Assembly (NCBI GenBank): GCA_032718475.1
Contig: JAUCBJ010001450.1
Coordinates: forward strand, 1-46,778
Direction of reading: 5' to 3'
DNA length: 46,778 nucleotides
DNA from: Nemertoderma westbladi
Taxonomy: Eukaryota; Xenacoelomorpha; Nemertodermatida; Nemertodermatidae
The notes under the pieces were generated by a model that searched no databases, had not been told where the DNA came from, and saw only the letters and a list, made by a program, of their open reading frames with translations. The translations under genes and the position numbers were made by a program. This document shows positions 10,571-20,939 of this stretch, one piece after another (position 1 is the first letter of the stretch; every line of letters begins with the position of its first letter).

Positions 10571-10824
10571 AGATGATCTTATGGGACGCCACCAGGGGGA
10601 GAAAACAGGGCCACTCGGAGGGGCCACCCGCGAAGCGATATTGGGAGCTGATAACACCAGCACCCAAGGAGCCAACGACCGGTATCAGTAAGGAGGTGGC
10701 GGCGAGAGTCCGAAGACAGAAAGCGGATCCCAGGGGAGCGGTAGTGACCAGGAAACGACCCAGGGAGGAGGACGGCAAAGGGAAAGACTTGAGGTGGTTC
10801 CCCAAGTCAGGAGGGATAGACTGA
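10480..10824 (+). pseudogene. BEL-1 ORF2, C-terminal basic segment
   Basis: This frame is open from 10321 but becomes protein-like only after about 10480, where it continues the zinc-knuckle segment in a different frame. It ends with a strongly basic tail containing TRKRPREE, which resembles a nuclear localisation or RNA-binding patch, and stops at TGA 10822-10824. The BEL-2 counterpart also ends in a basic tail. The last frameshift lies roughly within 10470-10500. Confidence 0.6.
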
Positions 10825-11534
10825 GGCTTCGATGTGGTACGCCTGGAAGGCCCCACGTGAGACGTGCGGACTATTAAGTACAAATTCAAGTAATCTAAAT
10901 AATCAAATAAGTGCAATTTGTATGTACGTACGTAGTAATCAGTAGTTTAGTAATGAAATATACGTTCGAAGTAAGTACTATAGTCATTCAACCTTTCTCA
11001 ATTAGCTACTGGGACTGGGGGGCTAACTGACTATGGTACTATGGACGAGACACCAGACGATTTCACACTTCTTGAGTGCGACGGCACAGGAGGGGGGGTG
11101 AGACTCGTCAGAAGGGATGGGGTAGTCAAAGAGGTTGAGTAAAGGTGATAGTGCGGAGTGCGGAGAGAGTGCGGATCCAATTCAAGTGTGGGGGGGGGGG
11201 AGGATAAGAGACTGAGTGAGGGACAGGGAAGTCCGAGAGTTAGAGCAAAAGAAGGAGAAGTAGAGGAGAGTCAGGGTGAGAACAGAGTGGGGCTAAAGTG
11301 GCGAAAGTGTTGGGGAAACAAAAGTCGTGTGAGAGGAGCGCACGATCGGCCCGACATGGGACGCCAGGCGAACCGGGTAGCATTATCATACCCATAGGGA
11401 GCGGCCTGGAAAGCCGGCTCCGAGAGAAAATAGTTCCACCCCACACCCGATGCTAGATCGGGATCCAGCGGAATTGTAGCGCACTTTAGGAGGATGCTAT
11501 CTTCTCACCGGGAAGATAGCATGGGGGGGGGGAG
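10825..11534 (+). other. BEL-1 3' untranslated region with hairpin and polypurine tract
   Basis: No convincing gene; a 79-codon G-rich frame at 11158-11397 lacks features. The sequence turns G/A-rich towards the LTR. A perfect 11-bp stem, ATGCTATCTTC (11494-11504) with GAAGATAGCAT (11512-11522) and a 7-base loop, is followed at once by a purine tract of ten G's, A and G (11523-11534). That tract abuts the LTR start and is the expected plus-strand primer. Confidence 0.7.
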
Positions 11535-12045
11535 TGTTAGCTTATTCAATTCCGCTAACACAAACCCATAAAGTAAGCCGTTAAGCAATATTGGGGGCCA
11601 CGAGGTTGATTACCCAATCTCGCGCCACCCTAATAAAATGGGAAGGAGAAACACACAATAAGGGTCAGGGGCCACACCCCTGACCGAGAGAGAATAGCAG
11701 GAGTGAGGGGAAACACTCCAAAGGGCGCCAACAGGGATATCAGCCAATGGGAGGGAGGCACCGGCTAGGTACAGTAACAAGGCCAACCCGTGCAATATAA
11801 CCAGTTGGCAGTAATCAGTTATTTCAGTTATCCCATTGTGTTGGTCGGTTTAGCTAGGATAGGACCGGAACTTTAATTACCGTTGCGTAACCACTGTGCA
11901 GACATCTTATTCCATATCTATACTATTATACCGGAGGACTTTATACAGCAATCAACAACCATCCACCTTTTACACACACACGGCGGGAACGCGACGCGTA
12001 AATCGAAAACCGGATAAACCGGGATCCTTTGTGGATCCCGTCACA
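11535..12045 (+). repeat. BEL-1 3' LTR
   Basis: Begins TGTTAGC directly after the polypurine tract and ends GGATCCCGTCACA, giving TG...CA ends and 511 bp. The same two end motifs bound the solo LTR at 37922-38233, which has a target duplication; that supports the ends chosen here. AATAAA at 11633-11638 is a candidate poly(A) signal. The 5' LTR lies outside the window, so pair identity and target duplication cannot be read; the right flank begins GCTCA. Confidence 0.8.
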
Positions 12046-13101
12046 GCTCATTTGGTGAAGTTATAAAAAAGCATGGCCTCAACTACCATCTCTACATGGC
12101 TGACTCCCAGTTATATATCGCTTTCAAATCATCACAGTTGTCTAATGCGATCTCAGTAATATCTGATGATCTTCGAGATATCAAGACATGGATGTCTTCT
12201 CATCTTCTAAAAATGAATTCTGAGAAAACATAAATTATCCTCCTCAACTCCAAGTTCGATAAATCTCTTAGCCGCCCTAGCAACATAATGGTTGCAACCA
12301 AGGCTGTTTCGCTCACTGACTATGCACGTAACATCGGTGCACCAGCTACGTAACCTGGCCAAAGTGAAGCATTGTTTTGACAGGAAGACACTAGAGATGT
12401 TAATCCATACTCTGATTTCCAGTAAACTCGACTATAATAATGCCCTATGCACTAAATTCCCTAATAATGCTCTATGGTCTGCCATGGCCATGCATAAAGA
12501 AACTTCAACACGTTTAAAACACTTCTGCTCGTCTCCTTTCAGGAATACGTAAAAGGGACCACATCATTCCGGTCCTAAAGAACATTCACTGGCTGGCCAT
12601 CCTGAGGCGCATAGATTCTAAAATAGCGCTACTAACTTATAAATGTCTAAATGGAACAGGTTCTGGCTATCATTGTGAACTTTTATATAAGTACAATCCT
12701 CCAAGGGATCTTCAATCCTCCAATAATCATCTTCTCACCCTTCCTCAATGCAATCTCCAGACTTATGGTAAAAGAGCATTCTCTTTTGTGGCTCCCAATA
12801 TATGGAACTCGCTTCCAATCGAAATTCGGTGCTCCATATCCGTAAATGTGTTCGTCCCTGAAAACCTACTACTTTAAACTAGAGTACGATCATCTTAATT
12901 AGATTAGCTGTTTTCAACATGCTGTGTATATATTTTAAACTTATTATATTTATATTTTGAACAAATAGTCATTTTATACTTATTTTATAAGAGTATATAT
13001 TTTAAACATAATGATACTGTATTTTGTTTGCATGTATACTATCCGCGCCTTGAAACAACCTGCAAAAGGCGCCTTAGAAATATATTATTATTATTATTAA
13101 G
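12046..13101 (+). mobile_element. L2/CR1-like non-LTR retrotransposon, RT 3' part and tail (broken)
   Basis: Conceptual translation across frames gives a line typical of L2/CR1 RT: HGLNYHLYMADSQLY, where YADD has become YMAD, then DIKTWMSSHLLKMNSEKT, then QLRNLAKVKHCF and MLIHTLISSKLDYNNAL (12340-12440). Further pieces match the C-terminal region to about 12900, and the copy ends in an ATT microsatellite (13082-13101). Many stops and frame changes show an old copy. The RT starts abruptly at the BEL-1 LTR border, so BEL-1 interrupted it and its 5' part should lie beyond the left end of BEL-1. Confidence 0.85.
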
Positions 13102-13182
13102 TATCGATGCGTGTTGTATGGCAAATTTCATACTACTCTGACATTTATATTCCATGACATCATTATACATCATTATATCATA

Positions 13183-15200
13183 TCATATATATGGCAGCAA
13201 ATATCTCATTTTTTGTTGATCAAAAATGTTTTTGTTATAGATTTCTCTCATGAAGATTTGTTTATTGTATGAACTCCTCCGGATGTTCTCCTGTGAACTC
13301 AAACAGTTTGACTTCGCGAATTTGTTCTTTAATGCCTCTGTCAATGTGGCTATATGTCCTAATGTCGTCTCTGTGGTCGTCTCAATTACTGATCCTGACG
13401 TATTCATTTGCCCATTATCCTGCCTCTGTGTGTTAATATTCCGTGATTGTGGCTGATTTTCCTGGCATTGATCCTTTTCCGCTATAACTGGTATTTCCTG
13501 ATCCACTTTCCATTCTCCCATGGATGGATACCTAATAGTGCCAGCTCCCTTTATACTTTGGTTTACGTCCTGCCGTATCGGAATTGGTATACTATTCCCA
13601 ACAATTGCTGTTGGTCTTTGTTCTTCCCTCTGGCTTATCTATCCATTCTTCCTGTACCTGATTTCTATTATAAGTCTGCTGTGGTTCCTGATAAGCTTGT
13701 TGGTTAATCATATTTACTCCAAATGGTTGTTCACTTCTTGGCACTTCTAGGGCTGCCGCTTGGTAAATCGGTTTATCTGCTGCTATAAGGGCTCCCGTCC
13801 TCCTGCAACTCTAAGGGCTCCTGGGTAACTGATCTCTTTGTGCCATATTTTGCTATGCTGCGTTGAATTGGGGTGCTCTGCTCCCGCTATGCACAGCACA
13901 TATATTTAAGGGCTGCTCTGTTAAGTCTGCTCTACCTACTGTTCTGGGATAGTACTCATATACATTAGCGTTTCAATTAAGTGCTGTGTTCCGGGGTTGT
14001 GCCGCGACTTCTGCATGTATGACCTGATTACACTCTATCTGGGGTGGTGCTCCCGTTTGAATCCCAGGGAATGCTGGTGGATCTATCGTCCTCTCTGACA
14101 GACCAAGCGAAACAAAAATGTTGGCCTGATATGGTCAAAAACCTGGTTAGGTCACTTTCCCATATTTTGTCCTGCATACTCTGGATGCGTACTCGATTGT
14201 ACCAGTACATGTACAACGTGTACACGTCGTACATGTACCAGTTCTTGTCACAGCTGTCACCTTACTAGTTATAAGATAACTTACTGTACGTACCGTTATA
14301 GGGTTTGCTCTACAGTTGGCATATGTCCCTCCTGCTGTATTGGTGACAACCAGGCTAGTGTACTTTTAATTATTTGTATATTGATACTGTTTATATTATT
14401 AGGATCATTGATATCATTATTTTGGTCTGATATAATGTGGTCATTAATATTCGTTGCCTTACCTTCTTACCATCATTATCAACTTGAGTTCCAACTGGTT
14501 TATAACTTACCCTTATTCCTTTGTTGGTCTCTTTCTTTAGGTCTCACTACTGGTAGTTGTTCTATTGGACTAGTGATCACAGCTTTTGGCACCATACTGG
14601 GATTACTTATGTTTCTTTTTGCTAGCGTTGCCATGGTAATTAATTCCCTACATGTTGGCTCCCCCCGTTTTCTATAAGTCACGCATCTGCTATTAATTCT
14701 TCCCGCTATTTTATTCTTATATTCTTCCTCCGCTGCTCTACTCTTCCTATCCTGTATTATTTTTTGTTTTTTTTAATTCTGCTTCATCTTTCTCTCTAAT
14801 TTCTCTCTGCTCTCTCTCATACCCCCTGTCTATTCTCTCTTGCTCTTTCTGTTCTTCATACTCATGCTGTTCATGTTCCCGCTCACGTTCACACTTGCTC
14901 ATGCTGCTCATTCTGCTCATGCTTACGTTGTTCACGCTCACCTTGCTCATGTCAACCTTGCTCCTTTCTTATCTCCTATTGTATCGCTCCTCTCTCTGGT
15001 CCCTCTGAGCTCCATTTTAGCTTGCTCTCGCTGTGACGGGATCCTGTAGGCCTGAAACTAACACTCACTTTAAGTTCCTTGCATCTAGATCCTCTCTTCT
15101 ACGCCTTAACCTCTCTTGTTTCTCATTTTCTTCTTTCTCTATTTCTTTACTATTCATCTCTTTCGTCACTTTTAAACTTCCTCTCTTGCATTTCTATAGA
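13183..15200 (-). pseudogene. Relic of BEL-like gag
   Basis: Read on the minus strand, the right part (about 15150-14750) encodes Glu/Lys/Arg-rich coiled-coil protein (CEREREHEQHEYEEQKEQER), like the charged gag region of BEL-2. The left part (13521-13183) encodes ATLTEALKNKF and, after a frame change, a VKLFEFTGEHPEEFIQ motif. That corresponds to the VEPFKFDGSRPEEYLQ block of BEL-1 gag. No protease, RT or integrase follows, so it is truncated at about 13183. The region 13521-14500 is mostly degenerate sequence of the same relic. It is too broken to be functional. Confidence 0.65.
14201..14242. repeat. 42-bp near-perfect palindrome
   Basis: The two halves pair at about 36 of 42 positions around a central GTGTACAC, with GTACATGTAC in each arm. 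It lies inside the minus-strand gag relic. Nothing ties it to a function. Confidence 0.7.
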
Positions 15201-15519
15201 TGTATTTTACCGAGCTTTAACCGAGGATGCTACAGACTACATAATGGTCGTATTAAATTAGGTAATTTTGGATTCTATTGGTTCTTTTGTATTTTTGGGT
15301 TCTTTTAGTTCCAATGTAGGTAGGTTCCTTTGGGTTCCATTGTGATGTGCTTTTTGGAGTTTAGTAGGACACAGTTGTGCCTATATTTCATATGTTGTAT
15401 TTAAAAAAGTAAAATTTTCTTATTTAAGTATTATTATGGCAGATGTTATCAGAACTATGCAAATTTCTTATATTAAATTATGGCGTTATGGGGGAGAATG
15501 ACACCGCACTAGAACATAT
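15201..15519. other. Unassigned AT-rich stretch
   Basis: Pyrimidine-rich on the plus strand to about 15215, then AT-rich with a repeated GGTTC/TTCC theme (15280-15340). I see no gene or repeat boundary here. Confidence 0.4.
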
Positions 15520-15780
15520 ATCTGACTATGATCGGTATGCTGCATTGCAGCTGCATTAAGAAGTTTATGCCCGATCTTCGGCAAATATCTCCCTATCACA
15601 CATTACTTTCACAACATTATCCATATCTTCAAGGTGTCTTAAGAGACGAAAAGGTCTGTGCGCCGAAACCTCCGAGAATAGCCACTGCAATTGGCTGAAT
15701 TGTTACTAATTTTTTATTCTCTCTTGCTTCTACCATCTTTTCTGCAGTGGCAGCCATGCTGTTGAAACACGTGAAGTCCC
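15520..15780 (-). mobile_element. Non-LTR retrotransposon C-terminal scrap
   Basis: On the minus strand a short open stretch (GFGAQTF...SSLK) leads, after a frame change, into LEDMDNVVKVMCDREIFAEDRA-type protein, then TGCAGCTGCAATGCAGCAT. The plus-strand fragment at 33417-33570 has LEDADDLANVMGDRELRRRN and the same TGCAGCTGCAATGCAGCAT. Both are therefore 3' ends of one non-LTR family. Confidence 0.55.
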
Positions 15781-16033
15781 TGGCTAAGGTTTTACCTTAG
15801 TGCCAGTATGAAGGGATCACACCTATATCGTGATCTTAGTAATTGCATGAGAGGGAATGATATCCATATGCAGGATTCGGTGCCACATACACGGATACAG
15901 ACAGGTGTAGCTAGGCGAAGCGAAGGCTGGCTGCTTTTGAGTTCTGTGAGTCCCTTTCCTGAATACTGTGAGTTATATGAGAGATTTTTTGTCTTGCTTT
16001 CTTATTTGTCTCGCTACGCTCGCTAAATAATAT
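15781..16033. other. Left flank of the solo LTR
   Basis: No gene recognised; a 72-codon frame at 15808-16026 has no features. The end, CTCGCTACGCTCGCT (16009-16023), is an approximate inverted match to GAGCGAGCGCAGCGAG at 16928-16943 beyond the LTR, so the LTR split an older inverted structure. Confidence 0.45.
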
Positions 16034-16843
16034 TGTAAAAGCTTTTGCGGCAAAATATATAGTGCTAGCCCAAAAGAACTGTGGCATAAATTATGGAGCA
16101 CTGTAAAAGTTACCTATACACTCACCCTTTGTGCAATATCTGACTGCTGATTAACTGCATTGCATTTCTGCCGTCACCGCCGGTATTTTACTGCTTTGTA
16201 CTGTTGTTCATTGTTTATTTGGTAATATTATTGCTTGTTGTTTATATTTTGAGAACACGTATACATAATCGATAATCTCAACTAACTTTCTTTATTATTA
16301 AGAGGTAAGCAGAAGGGAAGTTCGAGTAACTATTTCGGTTCAAATTCAAGTTGTTTGTGTGTTATTTACTCTATTTCATAAGTGAGCTGAAATTCTCCTT
16401 GGGTTATACATGAGCAAAATTGGTATTAGTCAGCAAATCAGTGTATTCCCGTGTTATTGTCAGTGAAGTGAGTGCGACTACATTATACTACATCCCTAAA
16501 GGATGTAAATAACAGTGGCTTTATTAAATAATCCGTAGTAATTATCGTAAGTCATAACTCTCTGTATAATAGTTAAATCGCAGCAACTGAAAGGAACTGC
16601 TAATACTACCCTGAAAGTGAACATCGTTTTTAGAGATTATATAGTGGAAATCAATCTAATAATACAAAGTAACCTACTTTTATGCCGATAGAATTCAGTC
16701 TCCCACACACGGCGGTGGGTCTTACGCCGAGCAAGACTTTAGCGTTTTTTCTATAGTTCTACTTTAGTGCTGGCTAGCGAATGAATTAATATAAGATACG
16801 TAAATTAACAGGTTAAACTGTTAAAGGTCTAAAAGCGCGTACA
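16034..16843 (+). repeat. Solo LTR related to the BEL-2 LTR, 810 bp
   Basis: Starts TGTAAAAGCTTTTGCGG and ends AAAAGCGCGTACA, the same ends as the BEL-2 LTRs, with diverged interior homology (AGGTTAAACTG.TAAAGGTCT near the end; AATAATACA and CAGTCTCCC blocks). It is flanked by the 5-bp direct repeat AATAT (16029-16033 and 16844-16848). This is a BEL/Pao insertion reduced to one LTR by recombination, shorter than the 1171-bp LTR of BEL-2. Confidence 0.9.
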
Positions 16844-17494
16844 AATATCGCTCGACAATAACTATTTACATCATTGTGTGAAAAGTAGCACTTTGCAGCG
16901 ATATGACCCGAGTTTATTTATGTACCGAGCGAGCGCAGCGAGGGAGGTTTACATAAATAAACAAGGGTCTTTAACGCTGATAAATGACCTTTGCAAGCAA
17001 TGATTTATGCAATTTTGTTACATTATGTCAACTTTTCAGCGTTCGGTATGTGAAGAAAGGATTTCATGGGTGCTAATTTAAACATTTTAATCATGTACTA
17101 TTCTGAATATAAGTGCAATTTATTAACATGTACGCAGTATTAATTATACATTTATATCTAATTAAAGTTTAATGTTGTTATCTTCTGCATTGCTCATTTT
17201 CTCTAAAATGTATTCTATATGACGTATGGAATTAATACAGTCTTACACGTTAAACAATTATTTGCATACAGTTGCTAGTCCCGTCACTTCAAACTGGACG
17301 CACGCACTATGCAAACACGTGCTGCTTTATTGAATAAAGAAGCACGCATTAATATTAATGAAAAGAATACATTCTGGAATACGGTAATTTAAGTAGTGTC
17401 CATGTCATTAATTACTTTGCAGCGTTCCGTCCTATATAGGCTGAGCGATGTATATTTTTTTTGCCCACAAATTTCAGACCATAGCAACCAGGGG
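16844..17494 (+). other. Flank with hairpin and an inverted-repeat arm of an older element
   Basis: GTTTATTTATGTA (16912-16924) and TACATAAATAAAC (16950-16962) form a perfect 13-bp stem around a GAGCG-rich loop. From about 17010 (TTACATTATGTCAAC) and again at 17398-17480 (CTTTGCAGCGTT...TTGCCCACAAATTT) the sequence matches, in reverse, 36063-36178. These are parts of one terminal arm, split by about 375 bp. BEL-2 inserted at 17494. Confidence 0.55.
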
Positions 17495-18665
17495 TGTAAA
17501 AGCTTTTGCGGATATAATCAGTCCCCCTCGCCCGCAAGGTACCGTTATAGGTGTTTTAACGGACATAAAAGTCATTCTTCTATATGTGTGCTTTGGCGGA
17601 CATGGTAAGGCAAAAAACCCGCAATGCGTCAAATACCCTGGCACAGCTTAGCCTTGATGATTCAGATTACGACATCTAACAGCTGGTTGCTGACATGGAA
17701 ACGGCCATTGGACACATGGTTCTTTGTTTAGCTTAACAGCCAATCAGAGCGATTTTTTCTGTCGATGTGGAGATATTTGGCAGATCGTGCTAGGAGTGTT
17801 CAGTCTTACTGTTTTTGTGATACTGTTGTGTTGTTTCTATCTAGGCCAGGAACACCGGCTCTAGAGTCAATTCGTTTCAGACTTTAGAAGAAACATTAGT
17901 AGGCTTAAATTATAGAGCGTATAACTGTTAGCTCAGTTCAGTCTTACATTATCGGTTCAACATACATTATTATACTGCTATTTACTGTTGTCATATTTTG
18001 TATCAGTTGGTTGAATATTATTTGGAGAACATCTATAAAGAACCCAAATTTCCCAATTTTCTTGATACACTACAGGTTAGAGAGACGGGTTACATATAGC
18101 GATTGCGACTTATATTATTGTGGTTTGTAGTGAATTTAATGCTATTTGATAAGCACTACATGAGTCAGTTGCTGTTCTCTTTATATATGATAAAATTCAT
18201 TGACGGTCGGCAAATTAGTGAGCAGTATTGTGTGTTACCGGTAGTGTGCATGATTGTGGCTGATAACTAAGCATTTCCTAAAGAATGCGCCTCATACGTG
18301 AATCATAAGCCTTACCGACTTACCGTTGTGTTTAGTACAAGTCATATCTCTGTTTACCTAGATAGAGCGCCACGTCCTAAAGGAACTGTTAATATTTCCC
18401 GAAAGTGAATAATATTAGTCAGAAATTATTTATTAACGATCAATCGAATAATACAGTAAGCTTACACTGCAATAACAATCTAAGCCCTCAGAATCCAGTC
18501 TCCCGGGTATATCCAGCGGGTGAATGGACGCGCACTAGGCTGGCTTCTGCTAATGTTGTGTTTATTGGTATTAAATATTTGTCAATTTCTAAAGTCTATT
18601 TATAAACCAAAAGACATATAAATTTTGGCAGGTTAAACTGCTAAAGGTCTTCAAAAGCGCGTACA
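17495..18665 (+). repeat. BEL-2 5' LTR
   Basis: TGTAAAAGC...GCGCGTACA, 1171 bp, with no difference from the 3' LTR that I could see by eye. A TATAAA at 18034-18039 is a candidate promoter element. The 66-codon frame at 18405-18605 recurs unchanged in the other LTR and is just LTR sequence. No tRNA-type primer site beginning TGG directly follows the LTR, so the primer is not identified. Confidence 0.95.
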
Positions 18666-20939
18666 ATAACAGTTATTGTCTTTATTGCAGTAAGCAATAA
18701 AGTTGAAAGTACCGGTCGACCGGTAAACCTGAACCGGTACTGCTGTAGGTCCGTAGGCCCAACTGCCAGAATCGGTACTGCTGTAGGTCCGTAGGCCCAA
18801 CTGCCAGAATCGGTACTGCTGTAGGTCGGTAGGCTTAACTGCCTGAACCGGTACTGCTGTAGGTCTGTAGGCCCAACTGTCCTAACCGGTACTTCCAGTA
18901 TAAGTACATTAGTATTATTCGATTTTGATTATTGTATACCGGTAGGTCTTAATACTTAATCAGGGAACGGCCGCCCTGGTTTTTTATTGAGATTTTACTT
19001 ATTTCTGTCGGTTTTATTTACATGTAAGTTAATATTGAGCTGAAGACGTGTAAGTCTGCTCAGATTGTTCAGATAACTGTAGGCTGGACTGTTGTCGGAT
19101 TGTTGTTGGGTTTGGAGAGATTACGGCGTGTGTAGAGTTTGTCTGATAAAGTGCCAGTTAGTAAGTTGGGGCAGCCAGAGCTGTAAGGTCAATCCCCTCT
19201 TAAAGAATAAGTCGTACTACCGTGTTAGAACGCATACTAACTAACCATTTCGGAATCTGCATATACTGTAGTTTATTTAGGCTTGACAGTATTCTGCCAG
19301 CGTTTTAGCCTGTGTTTGTTTGTGTGGTCTGTTCAGGTACCGTAATAGTTATTACTCAGATATTTTGTAGGCTGGATTGTTGTCTAGCTATTATTAGGTC
19401 TGAAGAGATTGCTGCGTGTGTAGAGTTTGTCTGATAAAGTGCCAGTTAGTAAGTTGGGGCAGCCATAGCTGTAAGGTCAATCCCCTCTTAAAGAATAAGT
19501 CGTACTACCGTGTTAGAACGCATACTAACTAACCATTTTAGAATCTACACATACTGTAGTTTACTTAGGCTTGGTGGTAGTCTGCCAGCGTTTGGTTTGT
19601 ATTTTGTTTGAGTATTCTGTACGGGTAGCGTAATATTTATTATTCAGAGTTTATGCGATTATTCGCAACATTCATGTCCCCAAGTTTATTCCTACAGTAA
19701 TTGTGCTTGTTACACATACCGTTATAGTTAAATTAACCCCGGTACTACACGGGCTGCTTGGCGTAGGAAAAGACTGGTGATTTTGTGCACCGGTCACTCC
19801 AGCAGATGCCGTGGTTCTTTTAACTGTTCAAGTATATTTAACTGCTAGTTATTTGTTTTTAATAAGTACTTGTACCTAATTTAGGGTTTGGTGTACAGTG
19901 CTTTCCGAAAGTAATTAGTGTGTAGGCAGTGTATTGTGTTGTAAAGTGGTTAATAGGCACGTTGGATCTGGTAGTCCGCGGTAATTAACTTCCAGGTAGG
20001 AACACTCCGTGATACATAACGTAGTACCTATAGCGATACGGCTATAGGTCGTCAGGCGGTGGTATTTTTCCTATCTGGACAGTGCAATATATTTACTACT
20101 ACTTATTATTTTCAAATACCGTAGTACCCTGTCCGTTGTAATAACCAGAATTCTAACCCTTTGTTAGGCTGGTTTGTAGACTTCCTGTAAAATTACCCTA
20201 AAATTTCGTACGTAATATTTTTGTTGTGTTTAAGTAGAGATTTAATCTCACCCGTATCATAAGTAATTTGTAGTATTAAGTAACTTAGGTAAATTAGAAT
20301 AATCTGTTTTAGTGTCCCATAAGTAGCACTTCACTGAGAGCGTACAGCTTCTGTGTAGTGACTCCCCCAAAAATAAATACATTTATTTCAAATATTGACA
20401 AAACCCATTTTAAACGGGTATATATCTATTATAAATCAACTTAAACGATTTATAAATAGTAGGCCTGCCATACAACAACTAGGTCTCAATATCAGTTGGA
20501 CTACTGCTTAAATAACGGTAATAAAGTAAGTTAAAGTAACTAAGTAACCTTTAAAATTCAGAAATTCAATTATTTAAATAATTGATATACCGGTATCCAT
20601 GATAGGCCTATTATATTTATTTCTATAAAGTTGGGCTGAAATCATACCGGTATTCTGTAATTAATTCTAGTTTATAATTATACTTATATATACTATAAGT
20701 GTAACCTGCATACCGGTATTCACGATAGGCCTATTATATATTTATATATATTTGTGCTAAAATTATATACCGGTACTCTGTGACAAACCTAGTTTACAAT
20801 ACTTCTATATATTATAAGTGTATACCGGTATTCTAATATACTGTAATAAATTAACGGTACTAGGCCAACAGTCATACTGAATTACTAGACTTGCTTTAAC
20901 TGTAACTATAGCAGTAGGCATTCAACCGTATAGCTAAAC
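18666..20939 (+). repeat. BEL-2 leader with three tandem-repeat arrays
   Basis: Non-coding. Array 1: four 38-bp units starting at 18736, 18774, 18812 and 18850, each beginning GGTACTGCTGTAGGTC. Array 2: two 288-bp units (from 19081 and 19369) sharing TGCCAGTTAGTAAGTTGGGG and a conserved AATCCCCTCTTAAAG block. Array 3: about 120-bp units from about 20584 and 20706 with TACCGGTA palindromes and GATAGGCCTATTATAT. The remainder is AT-rich. The leader ends at the gag ATG (20940). Confidence 0.85.

Larger units (their letters stand above)
1..12045 (+). mobile_element. BEL-1: BEL/Pao LTR retrotransposon, 5' end outside window
   Basis: Order seen: gag, CCHC knuckle, aspartic protease, RT, RNase H, integrase (to 7088), hairpin-repeat spacer, second ORF with three CCHC knuckles (8233-10824), polypurine tract and LTR (11535-12045). 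The PR-RT-RH-IN order with integrase last, and the gag type, place it in BEL/Pao. The 5' LTR and probably the first gag codons lie left of the window. The element is broken: frameshifts in gag and in the second ORF, and two in-frame stops in pol. It is GC-richer than its flanks and has long G runs. Its right flank is an L2/CR1-like RT, so it is nested in that element. Confidence 0.9.

Noticed and set aside
8233-10824. BEL-1 ORF2 as an envelope gene
   Set aside because: No signal peptide, no membrane anchor and no sequon-rich ectodomain; instead three zinc knuckles and a basic tail.
11158-11397. 79-codon G/A-rich frame before the BEL-1 LTR
   Set aside because: Composition follows the purine-rich 3' region, with no motif and a weak start.
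15032-15044. TGTGACGGGATCC as the LTR end of the minus-strand relic
   Set aside because: It matches the BEL-1 LTR end exactly in reverse, but charged coiled-coil coding seems to run through it and no matching LTR start was found to the right; left open, not annotated.
18405-18605. 66-codon frame, repeated at 33004-33204
   Set aside because: It lies wholly in the LTRs and appears twice only because the LTRs are duplicated.
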